DNA of 64,000 nucleotides from Clostridium_T sp040217795 (GTDB lineage: Bacteria; Bacillota; Clostridia; Clostridiales; Clostridiaceae). The notes below the pieces were generated by a model. The model was not told the DNA's origin and searched no databases. It saw nothing but the letters and a program-made list of their open reading frames with translations. Location of the stretch: contig JBEHWK010000003.1 in the NCBI GenBank assembly GCA_040217795.1, forward strand, positions 30,510 to 94,509, read 5' to 3'. Each line of letters starts with the position of its first letter. Position 1 is the stretch's first letter. Made by a program: the position numbers and the translations under genes. This document shows positions 53,493-61,459 of this stretch, one piece after another.

Positions 53493-54302
53493 ATGGCTGA
53501 TAAAAAAGAAAGACTCGATGTTTTGCTGGTAGAAAAGGGTTTTTTTGAATCAAGAGAAAAAGCTAAAGCTCAGATAATGGCCGGTAAAATATTTATTGAT
53601 GGAAGAAGAGTAGATAAGTGTGGCGAAAAAGTTAAGATTAACGCTGAAATAGAATTTAAAGGTCAGGAAATGCCCTATGTAAGCAGAGGCGGGTATAAAC
53701 TGGAAAAAGCCATGAAAGAATTTTCAATAGATCTTAAGGACAAGGTATGTTTAGATATCGGAGCTTCTACGGGAGGTTTTACAGATTGTATGCTTCAAAA
53801 TGGTGCTTTGAAGGTATTTTCAATTGATGTAGGTTACGGACAATTTGCATGGAAATTAAGGACTGATCCAAGGGTTGTATGTATGGAAAGGACCAATATC
53901 AGATATGTAACCCCTGAAGACTTAGGTGAAAAAGCAGATTTTGCGTCAATCGATGTTTCATTTATTTCCCTGAAAAAAATAATGCCTGCAGTGATATCTT
54001 TACTTAAAGATGACGGGTCTGTAATAGCACTGATAAAGCCGCAGTTTGAAGCTGGAAGAGATAAGGTTGGCAAAAAGGGAGTTGTAAGAGAGAAAATTGT
54101 TCATGAAGAAGTTATATTGTCTATTGCAGAATATTTGAGTAATGAGAATTTAAATATACTGGATTTAAGCTTTTCACCAATAAAAGGACCTGAAGGAAAT
54201 ATGGAGTTTTTAATTTATTTTACAAAAAATGCAGATATAATAAGCCAATTTAGTATTGAAAAAATAAGGCAAGTTGTAGATATGGCTCATGGTGAGTTAT
54301 AG
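53493..54302 (+). CDS. tlyA: TlyA family rRNA 2'-O-methyltransferase
   Basis: 269 residues: N-terminal S4 domain (about 5-65, RLDVLLVEKGFFESREKAKAQ read in parts) and an FtsJ-like methyltransferase (CLDIGASTGGFTDCMLQ, VDVGYGQFAWKLR-type strand, KPQFEAGRDKVGKKGVV). Predicted to methylate 16S and/or 23S rRNA cytidines; the older hemolysin label is not supported by the fold. Conserved position between dxs and nadK. Confidence 0.93.
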   Translation: MADKKERLDVLLVEKGFFESREKAKAQIMAGKIFIDGRRVDKCGEKVKINAEIEFKGQEMPYVSRGGYKLEKAMKEFSIDLKDKVCLDIGASTGGFTDCMLQNGALKVFSIDVGYGQFAWKLRTDPRVVCMERTNIRYVTPEDLGEKADFASIDVSFISLKKIMPAVISLLKDDGSVIALIKPQFEAGRDKVGKKGVVREKIVHEEVILSIAEYLSNENLNILDLSFSPIKGPEGNMEFLIYFTKNADIISQFSIEKIRQVVDMAHGEL

Positions 54303-54321
54303 CTGATGGATTGGAGAATGT

Positions 54322-55185
54322 ATGAAAAAAATAGGGGTAATTATTAATCCTTCAAAAGATAAAAATGGGAAAATATTGTCTCAGGTAGTGACAAAATTGA
54401 ATAATGCTTTTGAAAACAGTCTTTTGCAGGTGGCATATAATTCAGAGAATCTTATGGAAAAGTTAGATGGAGATATTGATCTGCTGGTTGTATTAGGCGG
54501 CGATGGGACCCTTATTGGGGCAGCAAGAAGATTAAACGGATATATCAATTGTCCCATAATAGGGATTAACATAGGGAATCTTGGATTTCTTACATCTGCA
54601 GATATTACTGAATTAGATAGTATCATAGATAAACTTAAGAAAAAGGACTATTTCATCCAGGAGAGGATTATGCTGAAGGGAAAAATCCTGAAAGACGGAG
54701 AAGAATTTACAAGAATTGCTTTAAATGATTTGGTAATAGCCAGAGGAACACTTTCCAGGATGGCTAGATTTACCATATTTGTTGATGGAGCTGAATTTAC
54801 TTCCTTTAAGGGAGATGGGATTATTGTAGCATCCCCGACAGGTTCTTCCGCATACTCTTTTTCAGCAGGCGGTCCGTTGATTTTCCCAACTTTGGATTTG
54901 ATACTGTTGACTCCTATATGCCCGCATACAAAAAACATGCATCCTATTATTCTTGAAAGCAATTCAGAAATAACAATTTTAAGTGAAAGTTATGATGAAG
55001 AAATCTTTCTTTCAATAGATGGTCAGAAAGCTATTAAATTAGAAAAAGAACAGATTGTTAAGGTGAAAAAAGCTCCAAGCAACTGCAGGCTGCTTTTATT
55101 TAATGACTACGATTATTTCAAAGTACTTAAAACCAAACTTTTGAACACTAATAATTATTACGAGGGTGATAGTGATGAAATCTAA
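54322..55185 (+). CDS. nadK: NAD kinase
   Basis: Phosphorylates NAD to NADP. 287 residues, ATP-NAD kinase fold. Seen: VVLGGDGTLIGAARR with the catalytic Asp, GINIGNLGFLT, ALNDLVIARG, and FKGDGIIVASPTGSSAYSFSAGGPL read in two parts. Its 3' end overlaps argR by 11 bases. Confidence 0.94.
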   Translation: MKKIGVIINPSKDKNGKILSQVVTKLNNAFENSLLQVAYNSENLMEKLDGDIDLLVVLGGDGTLIGAARRLNGYINCPIIGINIGNLGFLTSADITELDSIIDKLKKKDYFIQERIMLKGKILKDGEEFTRIALNDLVIARGTLSRMARFTIFVDGAEFTSFKGDGIIVASPTGSSAYSFSAGGPLIFPTLDLILLTPICPHTKNMHPIILESNSEITILSESYDEEIFLSIDGQKAIKLEKEQIVKVKKAPSNCRLLLFNDYDYFKVLKTKLLNTNNYYEGDSDEI

Positions 55186-55627
55186 CAGGCATCAAAAAAT
55201 ATTAGAAATTATTATGAAAACAGATATAGAAACCCAGGAGGAATTGGCAGAGGCATTAAAATCAGCTGGATTTGATGTTACTCAGGCAACAGTATCAAGG
55301 GATATTAAATTATTAAAATTGATAAAGGTTCAAGGTACTTCAGGAAAATATAAATATGTTGTTACTGCTAATGATAGAAATACATTAGCAGATAAGCTTA
55401 CGTCAATATTAAAAAATTCAATTTTACATGTTGAAAACGTGGATAAGTTTGTTGTTGTAAAGACTATTTCCGGTTCAGCAAATGCAGCTGCAGAAGCATT
55501 AGATACAATGGATTTTCAGGATATCGCAGGCACAATTGCGGGGGACAATACAGTCTTTATTCTGGTAAGAACCATTGAGGGTGCTGAGGAAATAGTGTCG
55601 GGTCTCAGAAAGCTTATTAATGAGTAA
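55175..55627 (+). CDS. argR: Arginine repressor ArgR/AhrC
   Basis: Hexameric arginine-responsive regulator of arginine synthesis and catabolism. 150 residues: winged helix (RHQKILEIIMKTDIETQEE, then TQATVSRDIKLL with the SR motif) and a C-terminal oligomerisation/arginine-binding domain with the GTIAGDNTVFILVR core. The ATG at 55175 is preceded by GAGGGTGA. Between nadK and recN, its usual place. No ARG box was sought outside the locus. Confidence 0.94.
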   Translation: MKSNRHQKILEIIMKTDIETQEELAEALKSAGFDVTQATVSRDIKLLKLIKVQGTSGKYKYVVTANDRNTLADKLTSILKNSILHVENVDKFVVVKTISGSANAAAEALDTMDFQDIAGTIAGDNTVFILVRTIEGAEEIVSGLRKLINE

Positions 55628-55644
55628 AATTCAGGTGGTATAAA

Positions 55645-57339
55645 ATGCTGTTACAATTAAATATAAAAAATTTTGCATTAATTGAAAAAATGACGGTGGA
55701 CTTTTCCAGAGGATTCAATATAATTTCCGGGGAAACAGGAGCTGGTAAATCTATTCTTATTGATGCTATAAACTTTGTTTTAGGCGGAAAATTTAGTAAG
55801 GATATTATACGTACAGGAGAAGATAAGGCATATGTTGAAGCAATTTTTTCTATTGAAGGTCAGAAAGTGAATGAACTGCTTTTAAAACATGACATAGATG
55901 TTAACGAAGTAATTATTGTTTCAAGAGAATATTTTACAAACGGAAGAAGCATAACAAAAGTAAATGGGAAAAGTATAATTCTTTCAAACTTAAAAAAAAT
56001 CTCTGAAAAAATCATTGATATTCATGGACAACATGAAAATCAAAATTTGTTGGACAGAAATAAACATATTGTTTATTTGGACAGTTTCGGAGATGAAAGT
56101 TTCAGGGCATTAATAGGAAAGTATCAGGAATTTAGAACTGAAAGTCTGGAAATTGAAAATGAAATAAAAAGGCTTACAGGAGTTGAGGATAAAGATAAGT
56201 TAATGGATTATCTTAAATATCAGATTAAAGATATAGAAGAGGGTAACTTAAAAGAAAATGAAGAGGAAGAGCTTAGAGATAAGCTTAGTATATTATCAAA
56301 CTCTGAAAAAATAACTAAAGCCTTAAATGTGTCTTTTAAAATGTTAAAGGAAAAATCAGAGGGAAATTCAATATTGGATGATTTAAGCTATGTTGCTCAG
56401 GAACTTTCCAATATAGAAAAACATATTTCGAAAGTTAAGGAATTGAATGAAAATGTTAACGAAGCCTATTATTTACTGGAAGAAAGTGCAAGAGAAATCA
56501 GCAGAATAATTGAAAGTGTAAGCTACGATGAACAGGAACTTTCAGATATAAATGAAAGACTGTATAAGATAGCCGGATATAAGAAAAAATACGGATCCTC
56601 AATAGAAGAGGTACTTAAATACTATGACAAAATAAGAAATCAATATCATGATATGATAAATATTGAAGAGAAGGTCAGATTTTTAGAAAATCGAAATAAT
56701 GAAGTTCTATCAAGGCTTGAAAATATTTCTGCAGAAATTAGGGAAAAAAGAATTGAATACGCAGGTTTTTTAGAGAACAAAATATATGAAGAGTTGAAGT
56801 TTCTAGGGTTGGAAAAATGTACGTTTAAAATATCTATAGAGGAAGATAAGAATTTCAACAGCAAAGGTAAAGATGTTGTTACATTTTTAATATCTGCAAA
56901 TGTGGGAGAACCATTGAAGCTTTTGGATAAAGTTGTTTCAGGGGGAGAATTATCAAGGATAATGCTGGCTTTAAAGGCCGTGTTTGTTGAAAAAGATAAT
57001 ATTGAAACAATAATTTTTGATGAAATTGATACTGGAATAAGCGGAAGGATTGCACAGGCTGTGGGAGAAAAAATATATGAAATATCATTGAAACATCAGG
57101 TGTTATGTATAACACATCTTCCTCAGATAGCATGTTTATCAGATAATCATTTTTATATTACAAAAGATGAGCATAAGGGAAAAACATATTCTAGAATCAA
57201 GATTCTGAATAAAGATGAAAAAATAAGTGAAATTGCCAAGATGATAGGTGCTGCAGAAATTACAGAGACCACAATGGCACATTCAAAAGAAATGATTGAA
57301 ATGGCGAATATTTTAAAAGAAAAAATGAAAAATGAATAA
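55645..57339 (+). CDS. recN: DNA repair protein RecN
   Basis: SMC-like ATPase for double-strand break repair. 564 residues. Seen: N-terminal NFALIEKMTVDFSRGFNIISGETGAGKSILIDAI (Walker A GETGAGKS near residue 34), IDIHGQHENQNLLD, a central coiled coil (about 155-365), then LDKVVSGGELSRIMLALK (signature), FDEIDTGISGRIAQAVGEK (Walker B) and CITHLPQIACLSD. No truncation. Confidence 0.95.
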   Translation: MLLQLNIKNFALIEKMTVDFSRGFNIISGETGAGKSILIDAINFVLGGKFSKDIIRTGEDKAYVEAIFSIEGQKVNELLLKHDIDVNEVIIVSREYFTNGRSITKVNGKSIILSNLKKISEKIIDIHGQHENQNLLDRNKHIVYLDSFGDESFRALIGKYQEFRTESLEIENEIKRLTGVEDKDKLMDYLKYQIKDIEEGNLKENEEEELRDKLSILSNSEKITKALNVSFKMLKEKSEGNSILDDLSYVAQELSNIEKHISKVKELNENVNEAYYLLEESAREISRIIESVSYDEQELSDINERLYKIAGYKKKYGSSIEEVLKYYDKIRNQYHDMINIEEKVRFLENRNNEVLSRLENISAEIREKRIEYAGFLENKIYEELKFLGLEKCTFKISIEEDKNFNSKGKDVVTFLISANVGEPLKLLDKVVSGGELSRIMLALKAVFVEKDNIETIIFDEIDTGISGRIAQAVGEKIYEISLKHQVLCITHLPQIACLSDNHFYITKDEHKGKTYSRIKILNKDEKISEIAKMIGAAEITETTMAHSKEMIEMANILKEKMKNE

Positions 57340-57356
57340 AATTAGCAAAAATAGCC

Positions 57357-57395
57357 AAAATAAAACTGATGACAAATGTTATCAGTTTTATTTTT
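57357..57395 (+). terminator. Intrinsic terminator after recN
   Basis: AAAATAAAACTGAT (57357-57370) pairs with ATCAGTTTTATTTT (57381-57394). Ends the long housekeeping operon before the sporulation gene spoIVB. Confidence 0.9.
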
Positions 57396-57503
57396 AGAAA
57401 AATTAAGGGATATATATAATTTTTTTGACTATATAACAATCTTATCACAGCATATTGTAATCTATTCAAGGGAAATGTAAGAGTAGAGGCGAAAGGAGGA
57501 TAA

Positions 57504-58703
57504 ATGATGAAAAACCGTGAAAAAACTTTGTTTAAATTTATTTTAACTCCTTTATTACTTCTATTGATTATTAACTTGAATTTGATGAGTATGTCTGACA
57601 GCATATCAATAAGAAATTCTTTAAGCAAATTTGAGATGGCATCTCTCCCTTTATATGGCAACGAAATGATGGAAACAAAAGGGGTTGCGCAAAAAGACTC
57701 CGCTATTGGAAAAATGACTTCAAAGGAAATACAAAAAATTCAGGTATATCCAGGAGGAGTTCCCATTGGCATAAAGCTATCATCAAAAGGAGTTTTAGTT
57801 GTAGGATATTCTGATATTGAAGTTGAGGGAAGCGCGGTTTCGTCACCTTCAAAAGAACAAGGAATAGAAATCGGGGATGTATTGCTGAAGATAAACAATG
57901 AAGAAATAGAAGATTCGCAAGATCTTATCAGAAAAGTAAACAACAGTCAAACAAATAATTTAAATATTGAAATTACCAAGTCCGGACAAAAAATAAATAA
58001 ATCAGTAACAAGAGTCAAATCGATATCTGATAATAAGTACAAAATTGGTTTATGGGTAAGAGATTCTACTGCTGGTGTGGGAACATTGACATTTTATGAT
58101 AAAAAAAGCAATCAATACGGAGCATTAGGTCATGGGATTGTAGACGGGGATACAAATTCAATCATTGACATTAAAAGCGGAAGCATATTAAAATCATCCA
58201 TATTAAATCTCAGGAAAAGTGAAAAAGGATCACCCGGTGAATTAAGAGGAATATTTATAGATGAAAATACACCTATAGGCAATATAACAAAAAATACTTT
58301 TTGTGGTGTATTTGGAGAACTGAAAGAGAAAAACCAATATATAAACAATAAGCCTGTAGGAATTGCTTTGAAAAATGATATAAAAGAGGGAAAAGCTCAA
58401 ATAATCACTACAATAGATGAAAATGGTCCCCAGTATTACGATATAGAAATAAACAAACTCTTAATTCAAGATAAGCCAGGACCCAAAAGTATGATAATAA
58501 AAGTTACAGATGAAAGATTGCTTAAGAAAACTGGTGGAATTGTTCAGGGAATGAGCGGTTCTCCAATTATTCAAAATGAAAAGATAGTGGGAGCGGTTAC
58601 TCATGTTATGGTAAATAATCCAGAAGTAGGCTATGGAATTTATATTGAATGGATGCTTCAGGAATCAAATATAATCAATCTTGATAAAAAGCCTTTCTTT
58701 TAA
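57504..58703 (+). CDS. spoIVB: SpoIVB serine peptidase (sigma-K checkpoint)
   Basis: Forespore-secreted S55 peptidase that triggers pro-sigma-K processing. 399 residues: N-terminal membrane/signal segment (about 10-30), PDZ domain (about 95-175, GIEIGDVLLKINNEEI), then the protease with the histidine of LGHGIVDGDT (H210) and serine of QGMSGSPII (S351). AAAGGAGG precedes ATGATG; 57504 and 57507 are both possible starts, and spacing slightly favours 57507. Expected to be sigma-F/G dependent; no box was confidently assigned. Confidence 0.95.
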   Translation: MMKNREKTLFKFILTPLLLLLIINLNLMSMSDSISIRNSLSKFEMASLPLYGNEMMETKGVAQKDSAIGKMTSKEIQKIQVYPGGVPIGIKLSSKGVLVVGYSDIEVEGSAVSSPSKEQGIEIGDVLLKINNEEIEDSQDLIRKVNNSQTNNLNIEITKSGQKINKSVTRVKSISDNKYKIGLWVRDSTAGVGTLTFYDKKSNQYGALGHGIVDGDTNSIIDIKSGSILKSSILNLRKSEKGSPGELRGIFIDENTPIGNITKNTFCGVFGELKEKNQYINNKPVGIALKNDIKEGKAQIITTIDENGPQYYDIEINKLLIQDKPGPKSMIIKVTDERLLKKTGGIVQGMSGSPIIQNEKIVGAVTHVMVNNPEVGYGIYIEWMLQESNIINLDKKPFF

Positions 58704-58720
58704 ACAAAGAAAGGCTTTTT
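58686..58720 (+). terminator. Intrinsic terminator of spoIVB, stop codon at the loop
   Basis: AAAAAGCCTTTCTTT (58686-58700) with AAAGAAAGGCTTTTT (58706-58720), a 15-bp perfect stem whose loop contains the end of the stop codon. Confidence 0.92.
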
Positions 58721-58821
58721 GCATAATTTTAAGAAAATGTACAAAAAAATGTTGTATATATGTTATAATTTAATAATGAGAAAGTATATAATCAAAAAAA
58801 TAAAATTTATTATAAATTTTA

Positions 58822-58848
58822 GAAGGAAAGAAAATACTTTTGTCGAAT
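58822..58848 (+). promoter_or_regulatory. Sigma-H-like promoter with overlapping 0A box, spo0A
   Basis: GAAGGAAAG (58822-58830), 11 bases, GTCGAAT (58842-58848). This fits the sigma-H consensus RnAGGAwWW-N11/12-RnnGAAT at all but the last -35 base. The -10 is embedded in TTTTGTCGAATAT, which contains the 0A-box core TGTCGAA (58841-58847). Bacillus spo0A is likewise driven by sigma-H and bound by Spo0A. Confidence 0.65.
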
Positions 58849-58870
58849 ATTTATAATTGTAAAAATATGG

Positions 58871-58876
58871 TATAAT
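58871..58876 (+). promoter_or_regulatory. Possible second -10 of spo0A
   Basis: A consensus TATAAT 18 bases before the spo0A ATG, without a recognisable -35 at 16-18 bases. It could be a vegetative promoter helped by an activator, but it is close to the ribosome binding site. Confidence 0.3.
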
Positions 58877-58894
58877 AGTGAAAGGAAGAACGTT

Positions 58895-59758
58895 ATGCAA
58901 AATTCAAAAATTTCAGTTTTAATAGCAGATGATAATAAAGAATTCTGCAATATTTTAAATGATTATCTGTTAAATCAAAGAGATATTATAGTTACGGGTA
59001 TAGCTAAGGATGGAATAGAGGCGCTTGAACTTATTCAAGAAAAAAAACCTGATTTGGTTGTTTTAGATATTATAATGCCTCATTTAGATGGACTTGGAGT
59101 TCTTGAACGTTTAAGTTCTATGGATCTTGATCCTGCACCTAGAATTATAGTATTAAGTGCAGTAGGACAGGATAAGATTACACAAAGGGCAATTTCTTTA
59201 GGTGCTGATTATTATGTAGTTAAGCCTTTTGATATGGATGTATTCACTAAGAGGATAAGACAGATGTTTAATAACACCATATCCAATGAAGATACCAGAA
59301 AAAGGATGCCTCAAATTGAAAATGATGAAGCTGAGAATGGGGAAAGAGTTGAGTTCAAGTCTGGATCAAAAGCTGAAGTGAAAACTGAAACCAGAAAGGA
59401 TCCTATCGATTTAGAAACTGAGATAACAAGCATAATACATGAAATTGGTGTTCCTGCCCACATTAAAGGATATATGTATTTGAGAGAAGCCATAACAATG
59501 GTTGTTAATGATATGGAATTGTTATCTGCAGTTACTAAGGAATTATATCCTGCAATAGCAAAAAATTACAATACAACAGCTTCAAGGGTTGAAAGAGCAA
59601 TCAGACATGCTATTGAAGTGGCTTGGGGACGAGGGCAAGTGGAAACCATCAACAGGTTATTCGGATATACAATACACAATGATAAAGGCAAGCCAACAAA
59701 CAGTGAATTTATCGCTATGGTGGCTGATAAGTTAAGACTTAAGAATAAAGTCAGCTAA
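58895..59758 (+). CDS. spo0A: Sporulation transcription factor Spo0A
   Basis: Master response regulator of sporulation. 287 residues: receiver domain with acidic pocket D12/D13, phosphoacceptor D58 in VVLDIIMPHLDG, the Thr/Ser switch LSAVGQDK and K of VKPFDMD; a linker (about 125-165) longer and more charged than in Bacillus; and the Spo0A C-terminal domain with HIKGYMYLREAI and the recognition helix TTASRVERAIRHAIEVAWGRG (split). Follows spoIVB, the universal order. AAAGGAAG before the ATG. Confidence 0.97.
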   Translation: MQNSKISVLIADDNKEFCNILNDYLLNQRDIIVTGIAKDGIEALELIQEKKPDLVVLDIIMPHLDGLGVLERLSSMDLDPAPRIIVLSAVGQDKITQRAISLGADYYVVKPFDMDVFTKRIRQMFNNTISNEDTRKRMPQIENDEAENGERVEFKSGSKAEVKTETRKDPIDLETEITSIIHEIGVPAHIKGYMYLREAITMVVNDMELLSAVTKELYPAIAKNYNTTASRVERAIRHAIEVAWGRGQVETINRLFGYTIHNDKGKPTNSEFIAMVADKLRLKNKVS

Positions 59759-59785
59759 ACATTTTGTTATTATGAAGAAAAAGGG

Positions 59786-59832
59786 AAACCTTCTATGTTT
59801 GTAGGAATATGAATATAGAAGGTTTTTGTTTT
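59786..59832 (+). terminator. Intrinsic terminator of spo0A
   Basis: AAACCTTCTAT (59786-59796) with ATAGAAGGTTT (59815-59825) and a T-rich end. Confidence 0.85.
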
Positions 59833-59964
59833 ATTAATAATCCTAAGAAAATAATCATAATCAGGGATAAAAAATTTTAAAATACAGAAGGAAATTTCTT
59901 ATTTGTGGAGAATATTACAAATAATGGATAAAGTAATAATTAAAAACAGGGGGGAATTAAAAAA

Positions 59965-60177
59965 ATGAGTAAAAGGTGGTTAGAGAAAATCAAAACACAC
60001 GTTGAAAGAACGGGAGATGAAAACTTTTTTTTCGGACTAGCTTCTAAGGTGGAACAAGAAGAAAATGCAAAGGAATTAATGGAACTTGAAAATGAGGGGA
60101 AAATAAAGCTAGATACTTTACGATTCAGCGATAATAAACTTGAATTATTAGTTGCGGGGAAATATTTGCACGATTAA
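59965..60177 (+). CDS. Small protein of unknown function
   Basis: 70 residues, acidic and Lys-rich, no membrane segment or Cys. It starts SKRWLEKIKTHVER and contains an amphipathic helix (EENAKELMELENEGK). Strong ribosome binding site (CAGGGGGGA) and its own terminator make it a likely real monocistronic gene. I do not recognise a family. Confidence 0.65.
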   Translation: MSKRWLEKIKTHVERTGDENFFFGLASKVEQEENAKELMELENEGKIKLDTLRFSDNKLELLVAGKYLHD

Positions 60178-60189
60178 TTTATTATAATA

Positions 60190-60222
60190 AGAGTGCCTTC
60201 TATTATAGAGGCACTCTGTTAT
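60190..60222 (+). terminator. Hairpin after the 70-residue gene
   Basis: AGAGTGCCT (60190-60198) with AGGCACTCT (60209-60217), moderate T content after it. Confidence 0.75.
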
Positions 60223-60445
60223 TTACAAAAAAAAGTAATAAAATATATGGAAATTAATTGGAAAGTATGATAATGTATATACAGAAGTATAATCAATAGT
60301 TCATGAATACATATTTTAGATAAAGGCCAATGGGTAAACCTATTATTTAAATATAATCAATTTATTGTATCGGAGGTGAATTAAGCAGAAAGCAGCAGGG
60401 TGAACTATTGACAGTAATAACAAGGTATAAAGAGGTGGTAATAAT

Positions 60446-60868
60446 ATGGAATCAGGAAAACCGTTAAGAATATTCAAAATAATTGGATTAGATGGTGAAA
60501 TATCACCATTATCTGATGATAATATTAAGTACAAGTTTGACTTTATGAAAATTGGACTGACTTATTTTGATGAAAGTATTCTAAAAGAAGCAAATGATAA
60601 AAATATTTATGAGATTAAGTGTAACAAAAACAGGAAAAACAGGGATATATTTGTTGAGTTTGAAGGCCTGAATCATATTAATAACAAATCTGGCGCTAAC
60701 TTTAAAATTAATGCAGAGGACTGCCTGATAAATATTGCAGGTGAAGAAGGATGGTATGATCTTGAAATAACAGGGTTTGGAATCGACCAATACATCACTG
60801 ACGAGAATGATGCAAAACTTGTTACCAGGGAAAATACGAAAATTATTTTAAGAAAATCAAATAATTGA
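60446..60868 (+). CDS. Hypothetical protein, 140 residues
   Basis: Soluble, probably beta-rich: IFKIIGLDGEI, YEIKCNKNRKNRDIFVEFEG, GWYDLEITGFGIDQYI, TRENTKIILRK. No Cys pairs, signal or membrane helix. A good GAGGTGG lies 7 bases before the ATG, and the stop is buried in a terminator hairpin. Family not recognised. The 260 bases upstream contain no clear promoter or gene. Confidence 0.7.
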   Translation: MESGKPLRIFKIIGLDGEISPLSDDNIKYKFDFMKIGLTYFDESILKEANDKNIYEIKCNKNRKNRDIFVEFEGLNHINNKSGANFKINAEDCLINIAGEEGWYDLEITGFGIDQYITDENDAKLVTRENTKIILRKSNN

Positions 60869-60881
60869 TTTTCTATTTTTT
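60851..60881 (+). terminator. Intrinsic terminator containing the stop codon; abuts repeat copy C
   Basis: AGAAAATCAA (60851-60860) with TTGATTTTCT (60865-60874), then ATTTTTT. The T-run is the start of repeat copy C. Confidence 0.9.
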
Positions 60882-61072
60882 ACTCTTTTAGGAGATTGTA
60901 TAATTTTCAAGTCGTGGATAACTTAAAGTATATGCGATTTATACTTAGTCTAGGTACAGTCTCTAAAGGGTAAAAAATAAAAATAGTCGCCTGCCAGATT
61001 TTCCTCACATACGTTCAGAAAGGCAGATGTGAGAAAAAAATCGACGGCTCATAATGGCCTTGGGAATTTTTT
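60876..61072 (+). repeat. Interspersed element, copy C
   Basis: Third copy. Left arm TTTTTTACTCTTTTAGGAGA (60876-60895) and right arm TCTCTAAAGGGTAAAAAA (60960-60977) pair with one G-T and small bulges. Core GTCGCCTGCC starts at 60986; CTGCC 60991-60995, GGCAG 61022-61026. The tail hairpin (AAAAAATC, GGC/GCC, GAATTTTTT) ends at about 61072. Close to copy A through the AATTTTCAAG, GTGGATAA and TTAAAGTATAT segments. Confidence 0.85.
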
Positions 61073-61087
61073 ATATAATAGCAGAAT

Positions 61088-61127
61088 ACTTGAGTGTAAA
61101 ATATAATATTTACACTCAAGTTTTTTA
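61088..61127 (+). terminator. Strong intrinsic terminator with no gene directly before it
   Basis: ACTTGAGTGTAAA (61088-61100) with TTTACACTCAAGT (61109-61121) and six Ts. It lies 16 bases after repeat copy C, implying that something in 60876-61087 is transcribed, or that it backs up the previous terminator. Confidence 0.88.
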
Positions 61128-61300
61128 TCATATAGGAAAGTATATTCTTTCCTATACGATAAAAAAAGCAATGGGTGCAGGGTAAGTTGTGTTCCCCAAT
61201 CTTAAGGACGGGCATAAAGAATGATAATCTTTATGTGTCTGCAGGAGCCCAGCCGGGACGGGGAAGACCTGAAACGGCACAAAATCAGAAAGAATATATT
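61121..61300 (+). ncRNA. Palindrome and candidate structured RNA
   Basis: 61121-61140 and 61147-61166 form a 20-bp inverted repeat with one mismatch. Downstream, a GC-rich island (about 61171-61290) can form CATAAAGA/TCTTTATG (61213-61220 with 61228-61235), TGCAG/CTGCA (61176-61180 with 61239-61243) and a split stem of TTGTG and TTCCCC (61187-61197) with GGGGAA (61260-61265) and CACAA (61278-61282). It has no start codon with a ribosome binding site and no open frame of note. The class is not recognised. Confidence 0.45.
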
Positions 61301-61367
61301 ATTTCAACAAAATACATGATAAAATAATGATTGATAAAAATAAAATAATTTAGCGTTTAGTATAGGA

Positions 61368-61459
61368 ATTCTATATAGGGGACCAACTGAAACTATTGAA
61401 TTATACATGCCCGAACCAAAGTTCCCCTATAGAATGACTATTTGGCAGGGGAGAGCTTT
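61368..61459 (+). promoter_or_regulatory. Candidate translational switch in the Nudix leader
   Basis: ATTCTATATAGGGGA (61368-61382) can pair with TTCCCCTATAGAAT (61422-61435). The same TTCCCCT (61422-61428) can instead cover the Shine-Dalgarno AGGGGAG (61447-61453) of the Nudix gene. CCAAA in the loop also matches TTTGG next to that site. The loop of about 40 bases could be a sensing domain. No known riboswitch consensus was recognised. Confidence 0.5.

Noticed and set aside
60373..60384. Strong-looking GGAGGTG site followed by GTG
   Set aside because: The frame is GTG-AAT-TAA, a start followed at once by a stop; it encodes nothing.
60408..60431. TTGACA and TATAAA upstream of the 140-residue gene
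   Set aside because: Spacing is only 12 bases and the -10 would overlap the ribosome binding site, so it cannot act as a normal promoter.
61171..61290. Possible SRP RNA, tmRNA, RNase P RNA or T-box in the GC-rich island
   Set aside because: None of the diagnostic motifs (GGAAGGAAGCAGCC-type SRP tip, tmRNA tag frame, RNase P GAGGAAAGTCC, T-box AGGGTGGNACCGCG) is present.
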